This document shows, piece after piece, positions 12,272-24,249 of a stretch of 64,000 nt of DNA. The position numbers were made by a program, and so were the translations under genes. This DNA comes from Adiantum capillus-veneris (taxonomy: Eukaryota; Streptophyta; Polypodiopsida; Polypodiales; Pteridaceae): NCBI GenBank assembly GCA_014529385.2, contig CM043952.1, forward strand, positions 65,746,370 to 65,810,369, in the 5' to 3' direction. The notes beneath the pieces were generated by a model, which was given only the letters and a program-made list of their open reading frames with translations, ran no database searches and had not been told where the DNA came from. Within the stretch, counting starts at the first letter, position 1, and each line of letters begins with the position of its first letter.

Positions 12272-12276
12272 TCCTC

Positions 12277-12636
12277 TCCATAAGCTTTAAGGCCCCTTGT
12301 GGATTACATGCATTGTTTTAACTTTTTGGCCTGCCTAGAGGGCTAAAGGCCATAGTGATGTGTTCCCTTTTTGTTAGTGAAAAATCTCATATGTATTTTG
12401 AAAAAATAAAATAAAGAATGAGAATGTTTGATTGGTGAGTGCACTGCAACATTCAAGAAAGAATCATGAGTACTAGTGGTGGGTTGTTGAAAAATGTGAT
12501 CCAATGGGTATTAGTGACCAAAAATGTGAAAATATTTATGTATTTTTGGCAAGGATTGAAGGCTCGCTAGGGTTTTTTTAAACTTGTATCATAAATCATT
12601 ACGTATATTCCACCTGGCACCTGCTGGTCTACACTA
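12277..12636. other. No gene recognised
   Basis: 360 bp between the LTR element and the next Helitron-like start. No open frame of note. Confidence 0.6.
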
Positions 12637-12725
12637 TCTATACTACTCTATTAAGTAGAAAGGGATTCCGGTACAGGGGGGAGACACCTGGCAGCAAATG
12701 CGAACTCCGGCCAGCTCCCTTTGCT
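12637..12725 (+). mobile_element. Helitron-like 5' terminus with family motif
   Basis: A|TCTATACTACTCTATTAAG is followed by AAAGGGATTCCGG and then ACACCTGGCA. The preceding A, the TC start and the downstream words make this the clearest member of the family in the window. The 3' end is not identified. A compound microsatellite begins 235 bp inside. Confidence 0.5.
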
Positions 12726-12870
12726 CATCTCTTTGAGTCTTGAATGATGGGTCGGTATGTTTCTAGGGCGCCGATCGTGGAGGTAGTTGGGTAAACGAAA
12801 AAAAAAAATGCACAACCTGTCTACAAGGCCATGCTGATGCTCCACATACCCTCGGCATGTGTTTTCATGT

Positions 12871-12873
<3 letters not shown>

Positions 12874-12907
<34 letters not shown>

Positions 12908-12925
12908 ACCCCCGCCCCCCCCCCC

Positions 12926-12956
<31 letters not shown>

Positions 12957-12965
12957 ACACACACA
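12874..12965. repeat. Compound (CT)n, C-run, (AC)n tract
   Basis: CT repeats to 12903, a C run at about 12908-12942 broken once by G, then AC repeats to 12965. A separate (GT)n tract lies at 13226-13256. Confidence 0.95.
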
Positions 12966-13217
12966 ATCAAATTGGTTGTACATGTAGTTGAACCTTGCCA
13001 GGATCCTCCCTTTGCCCTCGGACCTTTTGTGTCTCCCTTTCTCTCTTTGCCCCTCTCTTACCCTCCAAAAGCTGATGCGAGTAGACTTGCCAAGTCCCAC
13101 CCTCCCAAATTTGAGGCCAAGGAGTGCCTTGGGTGAGGTGCTGGTCAATGCCCACTTTATGAGTTCAGTTCGTAGCTTTCATTGGCAACAAAGAACTGCA
13201 CCAAACCATTTGCAGGT

Positions 13218-13259
<42 letters not shown>

Positions 13260-14006
13260 CAAATCCCCTTCTAACCATTCGTAAGAGGCCTTAGCAGATG
13301 ATCACTCGAGTCCGACACACCTTAGGTTGTTAGATTTAACAATGTTGACATTTGCTGAGTGATTGATGATGATGCTGGCAAGCTAGATGATTTGTTGAAG
13401 TGCAAAAATATCACTTTGGTCCTATTGGTAGGGCCTCCGCCCTCTACTGCTCTTCTTACAGTATCAACCCATTGGATAGTAGATGTGCCTACTCAATTCA
13501 TGGATGTGCAAGCCTACAAAAAGATTGAGTTGTTATCTCTCATTATTTGAGGGAATGCAATGCAAGGTGTTAGATTGGATGATGACTCCTTTACCAATGT
13601 GAACACTCAATACCTCTAGAGAGTAGCCTTGGACTCATCTATGTACTGGTCATCTATATGTGTAACGGTCTCATATGAAGTCACGCGACTACTTGATAGG
13701 CATGGGGACTTCTTCAACATGTAGGTTGGGACCAGTGTTCACTAGAAATTGGGGTTTATTGCATTTATAACAGGCCAAAATTGCAAAATCCCAATTAGTT
13801 TCTAAGCTTTTCTTGAACAAAACCGAACAAAATTAAGAATTTTTAGTTTCATTGCTTGCAAATTCTCCCCATTTTGACCTAAAAACGGAGGAGATTTAGG
13901 TGTGCCCTTATTTTCTATGGTTAGAATTAATGTTTTTGGCAAGCCCTGGTTGGAAGCTTATACAAAAGGAGATTGAAAGGGACTACGGGCAGCAATGTCT
14001 TCATTG

Positions 14007-14063
<57 letters not shown>

Positions 14064-14900
14064 AAAATTGTAAATCGTGACCTTTGTCTTTGTTATGAGA
14101 TATTCACATTCTCTTTGTTTGGTCATCCTTTAACAAAAAATCATGAGTGGAAATAAGCATCATAAACTCATCACTGGAGACGATTTGAAATTTTTAAAGA
14201 ATCCTACTATCATCCACACATTGAGCGCTTCCACGTGCTACTACAAAAACATTTTGATTGACGGATGGGCTCTTTGAATGTTGTTCTTGAGTACACTGAA
14301 AATGGTGAGCTAGAAGTAGTTGCATGAGCAAAATATAGGACATGCGAGAAGATGTCAAGGACAACAAGACAAAATAAAATTGTAGAGGCAACAGATTCAA
14401 AATATGTGCATGTGAATTGCAAGAAAAAAGTGGCAAAGAGTAAATGCTAGAGTTAGCTATTGGCAACTTAACAACAATTCCATGTGAATATTGGGGCAAA
14501 AGTGATGAGCACTAAGCTGAAAAAATGCAAAGAAATATGCATGCAATGAAGTGAGTATTTGGAGTTTCCCCCTCTCTCCTTTGCCTCACACTAGGCCCGT
14601 AGCATGGTTCCCCCCCCCCCCCCCCCCCCCAAAAGACCAAGGAACCATATATAGAGAGTGAATTGTGCGGGTGATGCATTCAGTGCAGACTACACAGAAT
14701 ATAAGGGGCCACTCCCTCTTTCTGTCTATGCATTGAGTTCGCTATCAACGAATTCATAATTGGCGCTATTTGTTTTAGGCCCTTGCAAAAACAAATTATA
14801 GCTGCCTGTCATCAGCGCCATTGTTTTCAAGTACCCCGGCAATAGGCTATAATTAACACATACAATTTCTTGATTTGTGCTCTTGGGTTGATGCTGGTGT

Positions 14901-14904
<4 letters not shown>
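12966..14904. other. No recognisable gene; long homopolymers
   Basis: Apart from the homopolymers at 14008 and 14610 there is nothing I can name. A 63-codon frame at 13359-13550 and several stops after it could be an old coding remnant of unknown origin. Confidence 0.5.
14008..14061 (+). repeat. 54-nt poly(G) run
   Basis: 54 consecutive G, exceptionally long for a genomic homopolymer. Its true length is uncertain with any sequencing method. A poly(C) run of about 21 nt follows at 14610-14630. Confidence 0.9.
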
Positions 14905-14973
<69 letters not shown>

Positions 14974-15118
14974 CTTGCACTCTCTCTTGCTCAAGCCATC
15001 GCAAGTTGTAATAGTTGCGGATTTGATCTCTCACCTCTTCGAGAGTATAAGGGCAGTAACACCCCACCCCACCCCCCCCCCCCCCCCCCGGTCCGAGCAC
15101 ACGCGTGTGCGTGCGTGC

Positions 15119-15208
<90 letters not shown>
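14905..15208. repeat. (CT)n, C-run and (GT)n microsatellites
   Basis: CT repeats at 14905-14970, a C run at about 15070-15089 and about 90 nt of GT at 15116-15208. Confidence 0.97.
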
Positions 15209-15209
<1 letters not shown>

Positions 15210-15685
15210 GAGTTAAAACTCTCAAAGAAGATTGTGGGCAGGGTCAGCGGTTGAAGAAATTGGTTTAGACGTCTCCTTGCCATATAATTAGTGGAGTTAT
15301 AATGTAAGGCTCCTAAAATCTCTGGAAACAAATGCTTTCTTGGCAGATAACGAGAGCGACAGAAGAAGAAGGCCAAGATTATGATCCTTGCAAGATAACT
15401 TTGCATATATATGACAACTAAGGAAGAAGAAGGCCAAGACTATGAGACGGCCTTCAATCTGGTCGGTGAGCTGGGACACTCCTCCTAGAGGCAAACTCCA
15501 CTTGCATGTGCATGAGGGATGATAGGACATGCATGTGAGTGATGATACGTGATGTGTATGGAGGGCTTGGGGCCAAGGGGCAACCTGTCGGCATACAAAA
15601 ATTGCTAGCATGCACTATGTGTTATCTGCAAACACCGACCTACAGCTTGAGAAATATCTTTTTTTCCAAACACTTGGCAAACATA
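15209..15685. other. No gene recognised
   Basis: A duplicated phrase, AAGAAGAAGGCCAAGA, occurs at about 15363 and 15424. There are no supported coding regions. Confidence 0.5.
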
Positions 15686-15740
15686 TCTATCTCTCTACTC
15701 TATTATGGAGACCCTAATTCCGGCAGGCCATGTGGCTTGA
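15686..15740 (+). mobile_element. Helitron-like 5' terminus before the PPR modules
   Basis: TCTCTCTACTCTATTATGG is followed by CCTAATTCCGGC and CATGTGGC, the same order of words as at 2431 and 12637. The PPR-derived sequence starts about 30 bp later, which is what cargo behind a Helitron end would look like. Confidence 0.45.
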
Positions 15741-15764
15741 ATAAGCAAGCAAGGGTGGTGGACG

Positions 15765-17330
15765 TCTCTTAGATGCAATCACATATGCTTGCATCCTGAG
15801 GAGCTTCCTATGTGGGATGTCATTGAAAGAAAACATCGTGCATGGCCCTGGCTTGGTCTACATGTATGCTAAATGTTGTTGAAGAAAACGTTGTGCTAGG
15901 CCCGACCTTGGTCGACATGTATGCCAAATGTTGTTCACGTCATAAAGCATAAAAAGTGCTTGAGAAGCTTCCCGTGCTTGATATTGTCTCTTGGATTGCA
16001 CTGATTGTAGGATATGCCCAACTTGGGTAGGGCCAAGAAGCTCTTGGCTATTTTTGGCACAGATACAAATCGAGGGTGTCCTTTGATGCAATCACATATG
16101 CTTGCATCTTGAAGAAGGCAAGGGCCAAAAACCATGTATACTTGCACTTGCTAATATGGCAAAAGAATTCAGGATGATATTGTTAGCCAGGGGTTGTTGA
16201 AAGAAAACATCGTGCTTGGCCCTGCCTTGGTCGACATGTATGCCAAATGTGGTGCACTTCACATAGCACAAAAATTGCTTGAGGAGCTTCCTATTTGGGA
16301 TGTCGTGTTTCAAAATGCACCAACTTTGGGATATGCCCAGCTTGGTAGGGCCAAGAAGCTCTGGGTTGTTTTCGGCAGATGAGATGCGAGGATGTTTCTC
16401 TAACGCAATGATACACACTTGCATCTTGAAGTCAAAGGCCAAATGCAATCATGTACATTTGCAAATGTTGATATGGACAAAAGAATTTACGATGATGTTG
16501 TCAATCAGGGATTGTTGAAAGAAAACATCGTTCTTGGCACTACCTTGGTCGACATGTATGCCAAATCTGGTGCATTTCAAAAAGCACAAAAAGTGCTTGA
16601 GTAGCTTCTTGTGCGGGATAACGTCTCTTGGAATGCATTAATTGCGGGATATGCGCACCTTAGACAGGGCCAAGAAGCTGTGTTCAGTGGATGCAAAGTC
16701 AATTGTCTCTCCGATGCAATCACATACGCTTGCATCTTGAAGGCAGGGGCCAAATGAAATCATGTACACTTGCACCTGTTGATATGGGCAAAAGAATGCA
16801 CGATCATATTGTTAGTGAGGGGTTGTTGAAAGAAAACATTGTGCTTGGCATTGCCGTTGTCGATATGTATGTCAAATTTGGTGCACTTCATATAGCACAA
16901 AAAGTGCATGAGGAGCTTCCTATGCGAGATGTCGACTCTTGGAATGCACTGATTGTGGGATATGTCTTAACTTGGGCAGGGCCAATAAGCTCTAGGTTGT
17001 TTTTGGCAAATGTGAAGGGAGGCTGTGTGTCTCACCGAAGCAATCATACAAGCTTGCATCTTGAAGGTAAGGGCCAGATTTAATCATGTCTACTTGCACC
17101 CGCTGATATGGGCAAAAGAATTCACTATGAAATTGGTAGCCATGGCTTTTTGAAAGAGAATGTCGCACTTCGTACTGCCTTGGTCGACATGTATGCCACA
17201 CTTCATAAAGCACAAAAGCTCTGGGTTGGTTTTGGGATGTTAAGAAAGGGTGTCTCTTGGATGCATTCACATACGCTTGCATCTTGAAGACAGTGACCAA
17301 ATAAAATTATGTACACTTGCTTCTGTTGCT
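15765..17330 (+). pseudogene. PPR (PLS-type) pseudogene, tandem modules
   Basis: The phrase VDMYAKCGAL and its variants recur with starts near 15914, 16233, 16551, 16862 and 17186, a period of 311-324 bp. That matches a P-L-S triplet of about 105 residues. Around it lie GLLKENIVLG, QKVLEELPxRDV, SWNALIxGYA and ITYACIL, all standard for plant PLS pentatricopeptide proteins, which bind organellar RNA. The best-preserved stretch is 16691-17083 (130 codons). Frameshifts and stops break every module, for example the TAG after KVLE at 16602-16604. An extra partial module with the MYAK phrase at about 15859 lies only 55 bp before the next. No start codon, transit peptide, E or DYW domain was seen. 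The segment sits between two Helitron-like starts and is best read as a captured or duplicated fragment that has decayed. Confidence 0.9.
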
Positions 17331-17338
17331 ATGGGCAA

Positions 17339-17400
17339 GAGTATACTAATTTATTATGGAGAAAGGAATTTAGGAAGCCATGTGACCTAAAAAGTGGCTT
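17339..17400 (+). mobile_element. Degenerate Helitron-like 5' terminus
   Basis: GTATACTAATTTATTATGG is followed by GAAAGGAATTTAGG and CCATGTGACC. These are recognisable variants of the family words, and the ATTATGGAGA segment matches the 15686 copy closely. It marks the right edge of the PPR-derived sequence. Confidence 0.4.
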
Positions 17401-17500
17401 GCACCATCCTGCTCCAATGTGTTGGTGGTCGATGGGATCTTGCGACCTGGGGGAGTGAGGAAGCTGAAGAGACTCCGTAGGCCTCACGCAAGGGATACCT

Positions 17501-19054
<1,554 letters not shown>

Positions 19055-19158
19055 ACATGTCCTCGCAGGGCAACGGAGCACTTCCTTGCAATCTATTGTG
19101 CCGATGATCAAGCAAACTAGGACCCCTATTACTCTGAGAACTTAGAGATTAACTTAAA

Positions 19159-19478
19159 TGTAATAATTATCATTGTTAATTAATATGCTAATGTCAAGAC
19201 ATAAGAGAGTGCAAGATAGAAATAGAGCAATGACAATAGATTGCACTTGAATGGAGAAAGAACACCTTTTTACAAACGAGGACAGCTAATGGGATTTATA
19301 TACATGCTGAGGGAGTGAGGATTATTCATCACATGTGAATTATAGGTTGGTGGGAATAGACACATGTTGAGACTTACATAGGTGGAAGGGGTCCATGTGG
19401 GAAGTAGGTGTAAGGAGTTTGGGAATAGAGGTAGGTGAAAGAAGTCCACACTTAATAAAATAATAAGTTACTTTTACA
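19159..19478 (-). repeat. 3' LTR of copia element
   Basis: The minus strand begins TGTAAAAGTAAC right after the purine tract TTTAAGGGAGGA and ends ATTATTACA, so the ends are TGTAA...TTACA, a 5-bp inverted repeat. A TATA-like ATGTATATAAATCCC lies near 19290-19305. Length is about 320 bp. The partner LTR is missing, so a target duplication cannot be checked. Confidence 0.75.
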
Positions 19479-19585
19479 TCCTCCCTTAAAGGTGAACTTC
19501 TCGTTGTAACGCATTGATTGATGAACAAAAGGCTTTGTGAAGTAGCCATGTCGTAGATACATGCTATCCCCCCTCATTGAGAAGT

Positions 19586-22441
19586 TCATCCAGTAGAGAT
19601 CAAACTCAAATTACGAGATGAGGCTGTTTGTTTAGTGGCAGGCACAGACTTGGTGATAAAGTCTGCCCAATTTTCTGCAGAGGGAACATACACTAGCTTG
19701 ATAAAGCCATTTACGACTAATTCTTTCAAGAGATGAAAGCTTATCTTTGTGTGTTTGAGCTTGGATGAAAAGGAAGGTGATTCTATAAGTGTGATAGTAG
19801 ACTGATTATCACAAAAAAGAGTGATTGGATCAGTAGAGATATTGAAGGGTAGCTTCAATCTGTTGATCAATTCAGAGATCCAAAGAGCCTTGCGGGAGGC
19901 AAGAGCAGCAGCAACGTATTCCGCTTTAGTAGAAGAACTTGCAATAGAAGATTGTCGTTTGGTTTGCCAAAAGATAGGACCACCAGCCAAAGTGAATACA
20001 TAGCCCCCTGTAGAAAAACATCGAGGGTCATCGCCAGCCTAGTTGGCATTAACATATCCTGAAATGGAGATGGGGCTAGAGGGGTCGTAATAGTAAGTGA
20101 GGGCATAGTGTTGAGTGGTGCGTAAGTAGAGAAGGGTGCGCTTTGCAGCTTGCTTGTGCACTTTACAGGGCTTTGATATAGAGCGTGAGAGGATATGGCA
20201 TGTGTAGCAAAGATCAAAATGGGTGCAAGAGATAAGATAACGTAATTGTCCGCAAAATTTTGGGAAATGAAAGGATGGGCAGTAGATTGCATCAGTGTGA
20301 GTGTAATCATAAAATTTAGGAGCAAGCTTGTGCTTAAGAGGCAAAGGGGTAAACTCAGGGGTTGAAGCAGACATACCATAGAAGAGGAGGAGTTCTTCAA
20401 TGTATTTAGATTGGGATAATTGGATAAATTTACCTGCTGGATCTCTTATGACTTCAATACCGAGAAAATAAGTCATAGGTCCTTTGTCGGTTACTGGGAA
20501 TTCATGAGAGATGCAAATCAACTGCTTGTAGCAACATGTACTCTGATGTGCCAAGAAGAGGAATGTCATCCACAAAGAGGCCTAAGATAGCCATGCCTTT
20601 AGAGGTCTTCCATATGTAGATATTGTAGTCCGCCATAAGACGTTCCCATCCACATTTGAGCAAGTAGTGGTGCATGCGAATGTACCACTCTCGTGCAGAG
20701 TGTTTTAAGCCATAAATGGGCTTATGCAATTTACATACATAATCAGGGTGGTGAGGGTCTTCAAAATGAGGAGGTTGTAGCATATAGATGAGCTCTTGGA
20801 GAAAGCCATGTAAGAAGGTAGTTTTTATATCAAGATGATGTAAAAGAAGATTAAACTTAGCAGCAAGTGCAACAAGAAGCCGAAATGCAGTCATACCCAA
20901 TACTGGCAAATAGGTCTCGAAGTAATCCACTCCTTGTTGTTGAGTGAAGCCACGAGCGACAAGGCGTGCCTTGTAGCAATCAACTGATCCGTTGGGGTGG
21001 TATTTCTTCTTTAATAGCCATTTGCAAGAGACAATGTTATGAGTCTTAGGAGGTGGCACAAGCTCCCAAGTGTTAGCTTCTTTGAGGGCTTGGAGTTCAT
21101 CCAATATGACGGCATGCCACTCCTTGCTCTCGCTAGAAGCGAGGGCATCGAGAACAGAGAGGGGAAGGGCATCTTCAAGAGGCTCTGGTGGATGTTCGAG
21201 AATCATTTCATCACTGAGGACAGCAGAGAAATTGGTGGCTTCATAGATCTCGCGAAGAGAGCGGGTGCGGCCATGTGAGCTAGTGGCGGCTTGGTCCAAG
21301 TGTATAGCCAAAGTGTGTTGCGATGGCGAGGTGGCAGAAGTAGAGCTATGGGGCTTGACTTCGTCAACATCTGTTGTGATGGGAGTACCTGGCAAGGCTT
21401 CGTGGGAGTTGCGGAAAAAGGATGGTGATTGTGAAGGTGAGACTGGTAGCGAAGGTGATGGGAGCTCACGAGGTGGAGCACTGAGTGTCTGCGGTGTGAT
21501 GGAAGTAGCGGCAGTCGGGACGGACGGTGTTGGTGATGGTGTCAACTATGAGGAGATGGGTGCAAGAGGTGGTGAAGGAGTGTTGCCGATTGGCTGGCCA
21601 TGAGAATGCGGGACATGAGGAGGTGGATGGGCGATGAGGAAAGGCCTTTGGATGGTGAAGGGAGGCTCAAGATTGTGCCCAGAAGGGTGGGAAATTTGCA
21701 TGGGTGTGTGTGTGGGTGAGGCCATCAACAAAGATTGATGAGAAGAGTGGACCGGTGATGAGAATGTAGGGTGCAATGGTGGAGAATTTTTGCGTGAGAT
21801 GATGAATTCTTTATCAAAGACGACAGTGTGGGCAAAGATAAACTTGTGATGGTCAGGGATATAGAGGCGGTATGCCTTGATGCCAAAGCGATCACCATAG
21901 CCGACAAAAGTCGTGCATTGAGCACGTGGTGATAGTTTTGATAGAGGTTGCGTCACAAGTGGGTATGCAATGCTGCCAAAGATGCGAAGGTGGCTAGATG
22001 AGGTGGGTGACCATGCCAGAGGGTGTAGGTGTAGTAGTAGGATTGCGGGTGGATGGAATGCGGTTTTGAATGTAGCACGCAGTGGCGGTATCTTCTTCCC
22101 AATAGGTCTCTTGGAGGCTAGCTTGAAGAAGCATGGCACAAGCAGCTTTGAATAGTGTGCGATTATTATGCTCGGCACGACTGTTTTGTTGTGGGTGGTC
22201 AGTGATGGAGAATTCATGTCGAATGCCAGTAGAAAGACATAGATCTTTGAATGCATGAGAAGTGTATTCCCCACCATGATCTGTGCGGAGAGTTTTAATG
22301 TGGTAGCCATGTTTATTCTCAACTAATGCCTTGAATGTGCAAAAAAGAGAGAAGGCTGAGGATTTCTCGGCCATGTAGTAAGTAGTTGTGTATTTTGAGA
22401 AATCATCTATAAAAGTAAGCATATACTTATTGTCAGTGAGG
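19586..22441 (-). pseudogene. Ty1/copia pol, 5'-truncated and broken
   Basis: Reading leftward: an integrase core (FIDDFSKYT, RTDHGGEYTS and PQQNSRAEHNNRT, giving the D, D and E residues) at about 22440-22000. Its C-terminal part has FGSIAYPLV and FVGYGDRFGIKAYR. A low-complexity linker follows, then RT with CKWLLKKKYHPNGSVDCYKARLVA-like sequence, DIKTTFLHG and the catalytic FVDD near 20560. RNase H follows with KRQSSIASSSTKAEYVA and HTKISFHL. Breaks are a frameshift near 22010, a TAG at 21546-21548, a frameshift near 20520 just after FVDD and a TAG at 20039-20041 where the family has Trp. Gag, protease and the integrase zinc finger are absent because the copy stops at 22441 against a CACTA-like end. 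The 3' LTR lies at 19159-19478. Confidence 0.95.
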
Positions 22442-23120
22442 CACTATAACATATTCGCAGTATTATCGCTCACATTACCGCAAAAAAACAAACAAACTTG
22501 AAATATAAAAATTCCCGTACGCGGCAAATACTGCAGCAAAGCTGGCGGTAATGGTCTAGCGATAACTGATGCGGTAATGGATGAGGCAATATTTCTGCCA
22601 ATATTACCGTGTGCTTTGCTGCAACAGTACCCTCACATATTACCGCGCCAAGCTTATCGCGAGCATTACCGCGAAGGGATTTATTATAAAAAAACAGATG
22701 ACCGTTTGGATTGTCCTTTGCAGGACCATCCAAAAGGTCATCTATTTTTTTATTTATTTTAGTTATTTTACAAAATTATTATTAATTACAACAAAATATC
22801 ACAATTGGACAATACATTGAGCCAAAAAAAGATTGATAATTTCATTTACATAAGTGGAATTACAATTGGGGGAGGTATTGAGCCAAAAAATGATAGGTAT
22901 TGCATTTACATAAAGGGCAAAAAAAGCCCGCGTGTACAAAATAGAGTATGATCATGTGGGATAGGGCAAACGGGGCCCGCGTATACAAAATAGAGGATGC
23001 TCATGGGGGAGTTGTGGCATTTCACGTGGAACTCCTTGACTCTGCAAAACCATAAAAAAGAAACAATTAACACTTTGTTATTTAATATTTGATATAAAAT
23101 CAACAATTTGATTATTTAGA
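22442..23120. mobile_element. CACTA-like terminus with subterminal repeats
   Basis: The sequence starts CACTATAACATATTCGC exactly where the copia integrase frame stops. Over the next 240 bp the word ATTACCG or its complement CGGTAAT occurs six times (near 22473, 22544, 22570, 22606, 22637 and 22664), in both orientations. CACTA transposons have a CACTA start and short subterminal repeats in both orientations. Two pairs of diverged tandem copies follow at about 22800-22912 and 22914-23010 (GCCCGCGTGTACAAAATAGA and relatives). A matching end with TAGTG and a 3-bp target duplication was not found, so the right boundary is set where gypsy sequence begins. Confidence 0.45.
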
Positions 23121-23174
23121 TAAGATTAAACTAGGCCACATCCTAGGACACATTGTCTCAAGAAATGGCATAAC

Positions 23175-23620
23175 CACTGGTAGTGTAAGCACAGGTTGAG
23201 AGATAAGCTTTTCTTTAAGATTTTTGAAAGCATTGTTCTCCTTAGCAGACCATGTATACCTAACGCTTTTCTTTGTTAGGTCATGTAATGGTCCCGCAAT
23301 TTGCGAGAACTTTTCTATGAAGCGTCTATAGTATGCACACATACCTATAAAGCTTCTTAGTTCATGAAGATTCCTTGGTTTAGGCCATTCTTTTATTACC
23401 TCTAACTTGGATGGATCCATTTGGATGCCATCTTGAGAGATAATGTGACCTAAATACTGAATCTCTTGCAAGAAAAATTCACTTTTCTTTCGATTAACAT
23501 AAAGTTTATTCTCTCTTAAAACTTGAAATATTACCTGGAGGTGTTGCTTGTGTTCGTCTAATGAATTAGAGTAGATAATAATATCATCAAAGAACACTCC
23601 AGTGAAGGTTCGATGCGTAC
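23175..23620 (-). pseudogene. Ty3/gypsy reverse transcriptase fragment
   Basis: The minus strand encodes GVFFDDIIIYSNSLDEH, with FFDD at the RT catalytic position. It continues as KKSEFFLQEIQYLGHIISQD, RSFIGMCAYYRRFI and NLKEKLISQPVLTLP, the palm, thumb and connection of gypsy RT. It closely resembles the plus-strand RT of element A at 30330-30690. Both ends are cut: upstream RT and everything after the connection are missing. A few codons of another gypsy RT (LGHILGHIVSRNG) lie on the opposite strand at about 23124-23165. Confidence 0.9.
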
Positions 23621-23624
23621 TGCG

Positions 23625-24162
23625 TACAAAGTTGCCATTTACTCCACACCATTTAAGATGGTGTATGGCCAAGAAGCGGTTATGCCATGGGAGTTTGTCG
23701 TTCCTAGTCTTTGAGTAGCTTCTCAAGAAGGTTGGGATGGTAACCCCTTAGTTGAGTGATTATATATCCTTGAAAGGCTAGATGAAGAGAGGCAATTAGC
23801 TGTGCAAAATGCACTTGTGGAGAAGATAGGAGGAAGAAGTGGTCTGACCGTCATCTAAAGAACAAAGATATCAATGTTGGTGATAAAGTCCTTATGTATG
23901 GAGTGCGTAACAAAAAGAAAAATTTAAAATATGCGTAAAAAGGACCATATAGAGTATGTGAGATCACCCCACAAGGAACCATTCGTGTGGAGACTCTTGA
24001 TGGAGTTGAAACCATTGGATTCCTCAATGGGAGCAAATTTAAAAGATACTATGATCCTTTAAGCCAAGAGGAACTACGTGCCATCCATACAAAAAAGCCA
24101 GCCAAGGCACAAACAGAATTGAAGAAGATACAAGCTCAAGCTGAGGCTAAGGAGCGACAATA
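23625..24162 (+). pseudogene. Ty3/gypsy integrase C-terminus
   Basis: The plus strand reads TPFKMVYGQEAVMPWEF, then LERLDEERQLAVQNALVEKI, INVGDKVLMYGVRNKKK, GPYRVCEITPQGTIRVETLDG and FLNGSKFKRYYDPLS. This is the tail of a plant gypsy integrase, with the YG-EAVMP segment, the GDKVL strand and the GPY module. At least two frameshifts and two stops interrupt it. It belongs to a different gypsy lineage from elements A-C, which use chromodomain-type tails. The catalytic core is missing. Confidence 0.85.
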
Positions 24163-24249
24163 ACGCATAAGACGAAAACGAGAGGCTAACCTTGGAGTCA
24201 CACATGCATTCCACGTTGAAACCAACGAGGATTGGTTGGACTGACACAC

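Larger units (their letters stand above)
6430..12276 (-). mobile_element. Complete LTR retrotransposon lacking gag-pol
   Basis: Two directly repeated LTRs, 6435-6941 and 11751-12271, bound 4.8 kb of internal sequence. The 5 bp outside each LTR are identical (TCCTC at 6430-6434 and 12272-12276), the expected target duplication. A primer-binding site adjoins the right-hand LTR on the minus strand, so transcription runs right to left. A short purine stretch (GGAGAGGTA) precedes the left-hand 3' LTR. No gag, protease, RT, RNase H or integrase motif was seen in the interior. The element is therefore non-autonomous, of the large-derivative (LARD-like) class, and was probably mobilised in trans, perhaps by a copia-type relative given the iMet-type PBS. 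The interior holds a captured gene fragment at 9501-10075 and a degenerate repeat array at 7381-7617. I counted roughly a dozen substitutions between the LTRs, about 2.5%, so the insertion looks fairly recent. Confidence 0.93.

Noticed and set aside
23181-23185. TAGTG as the right end of the CACTA-like element at 22442
   Set aside because: The adjoining bases do not mirror the left end, no 3-bp duplication matches and the site lies within gypsy sequence.
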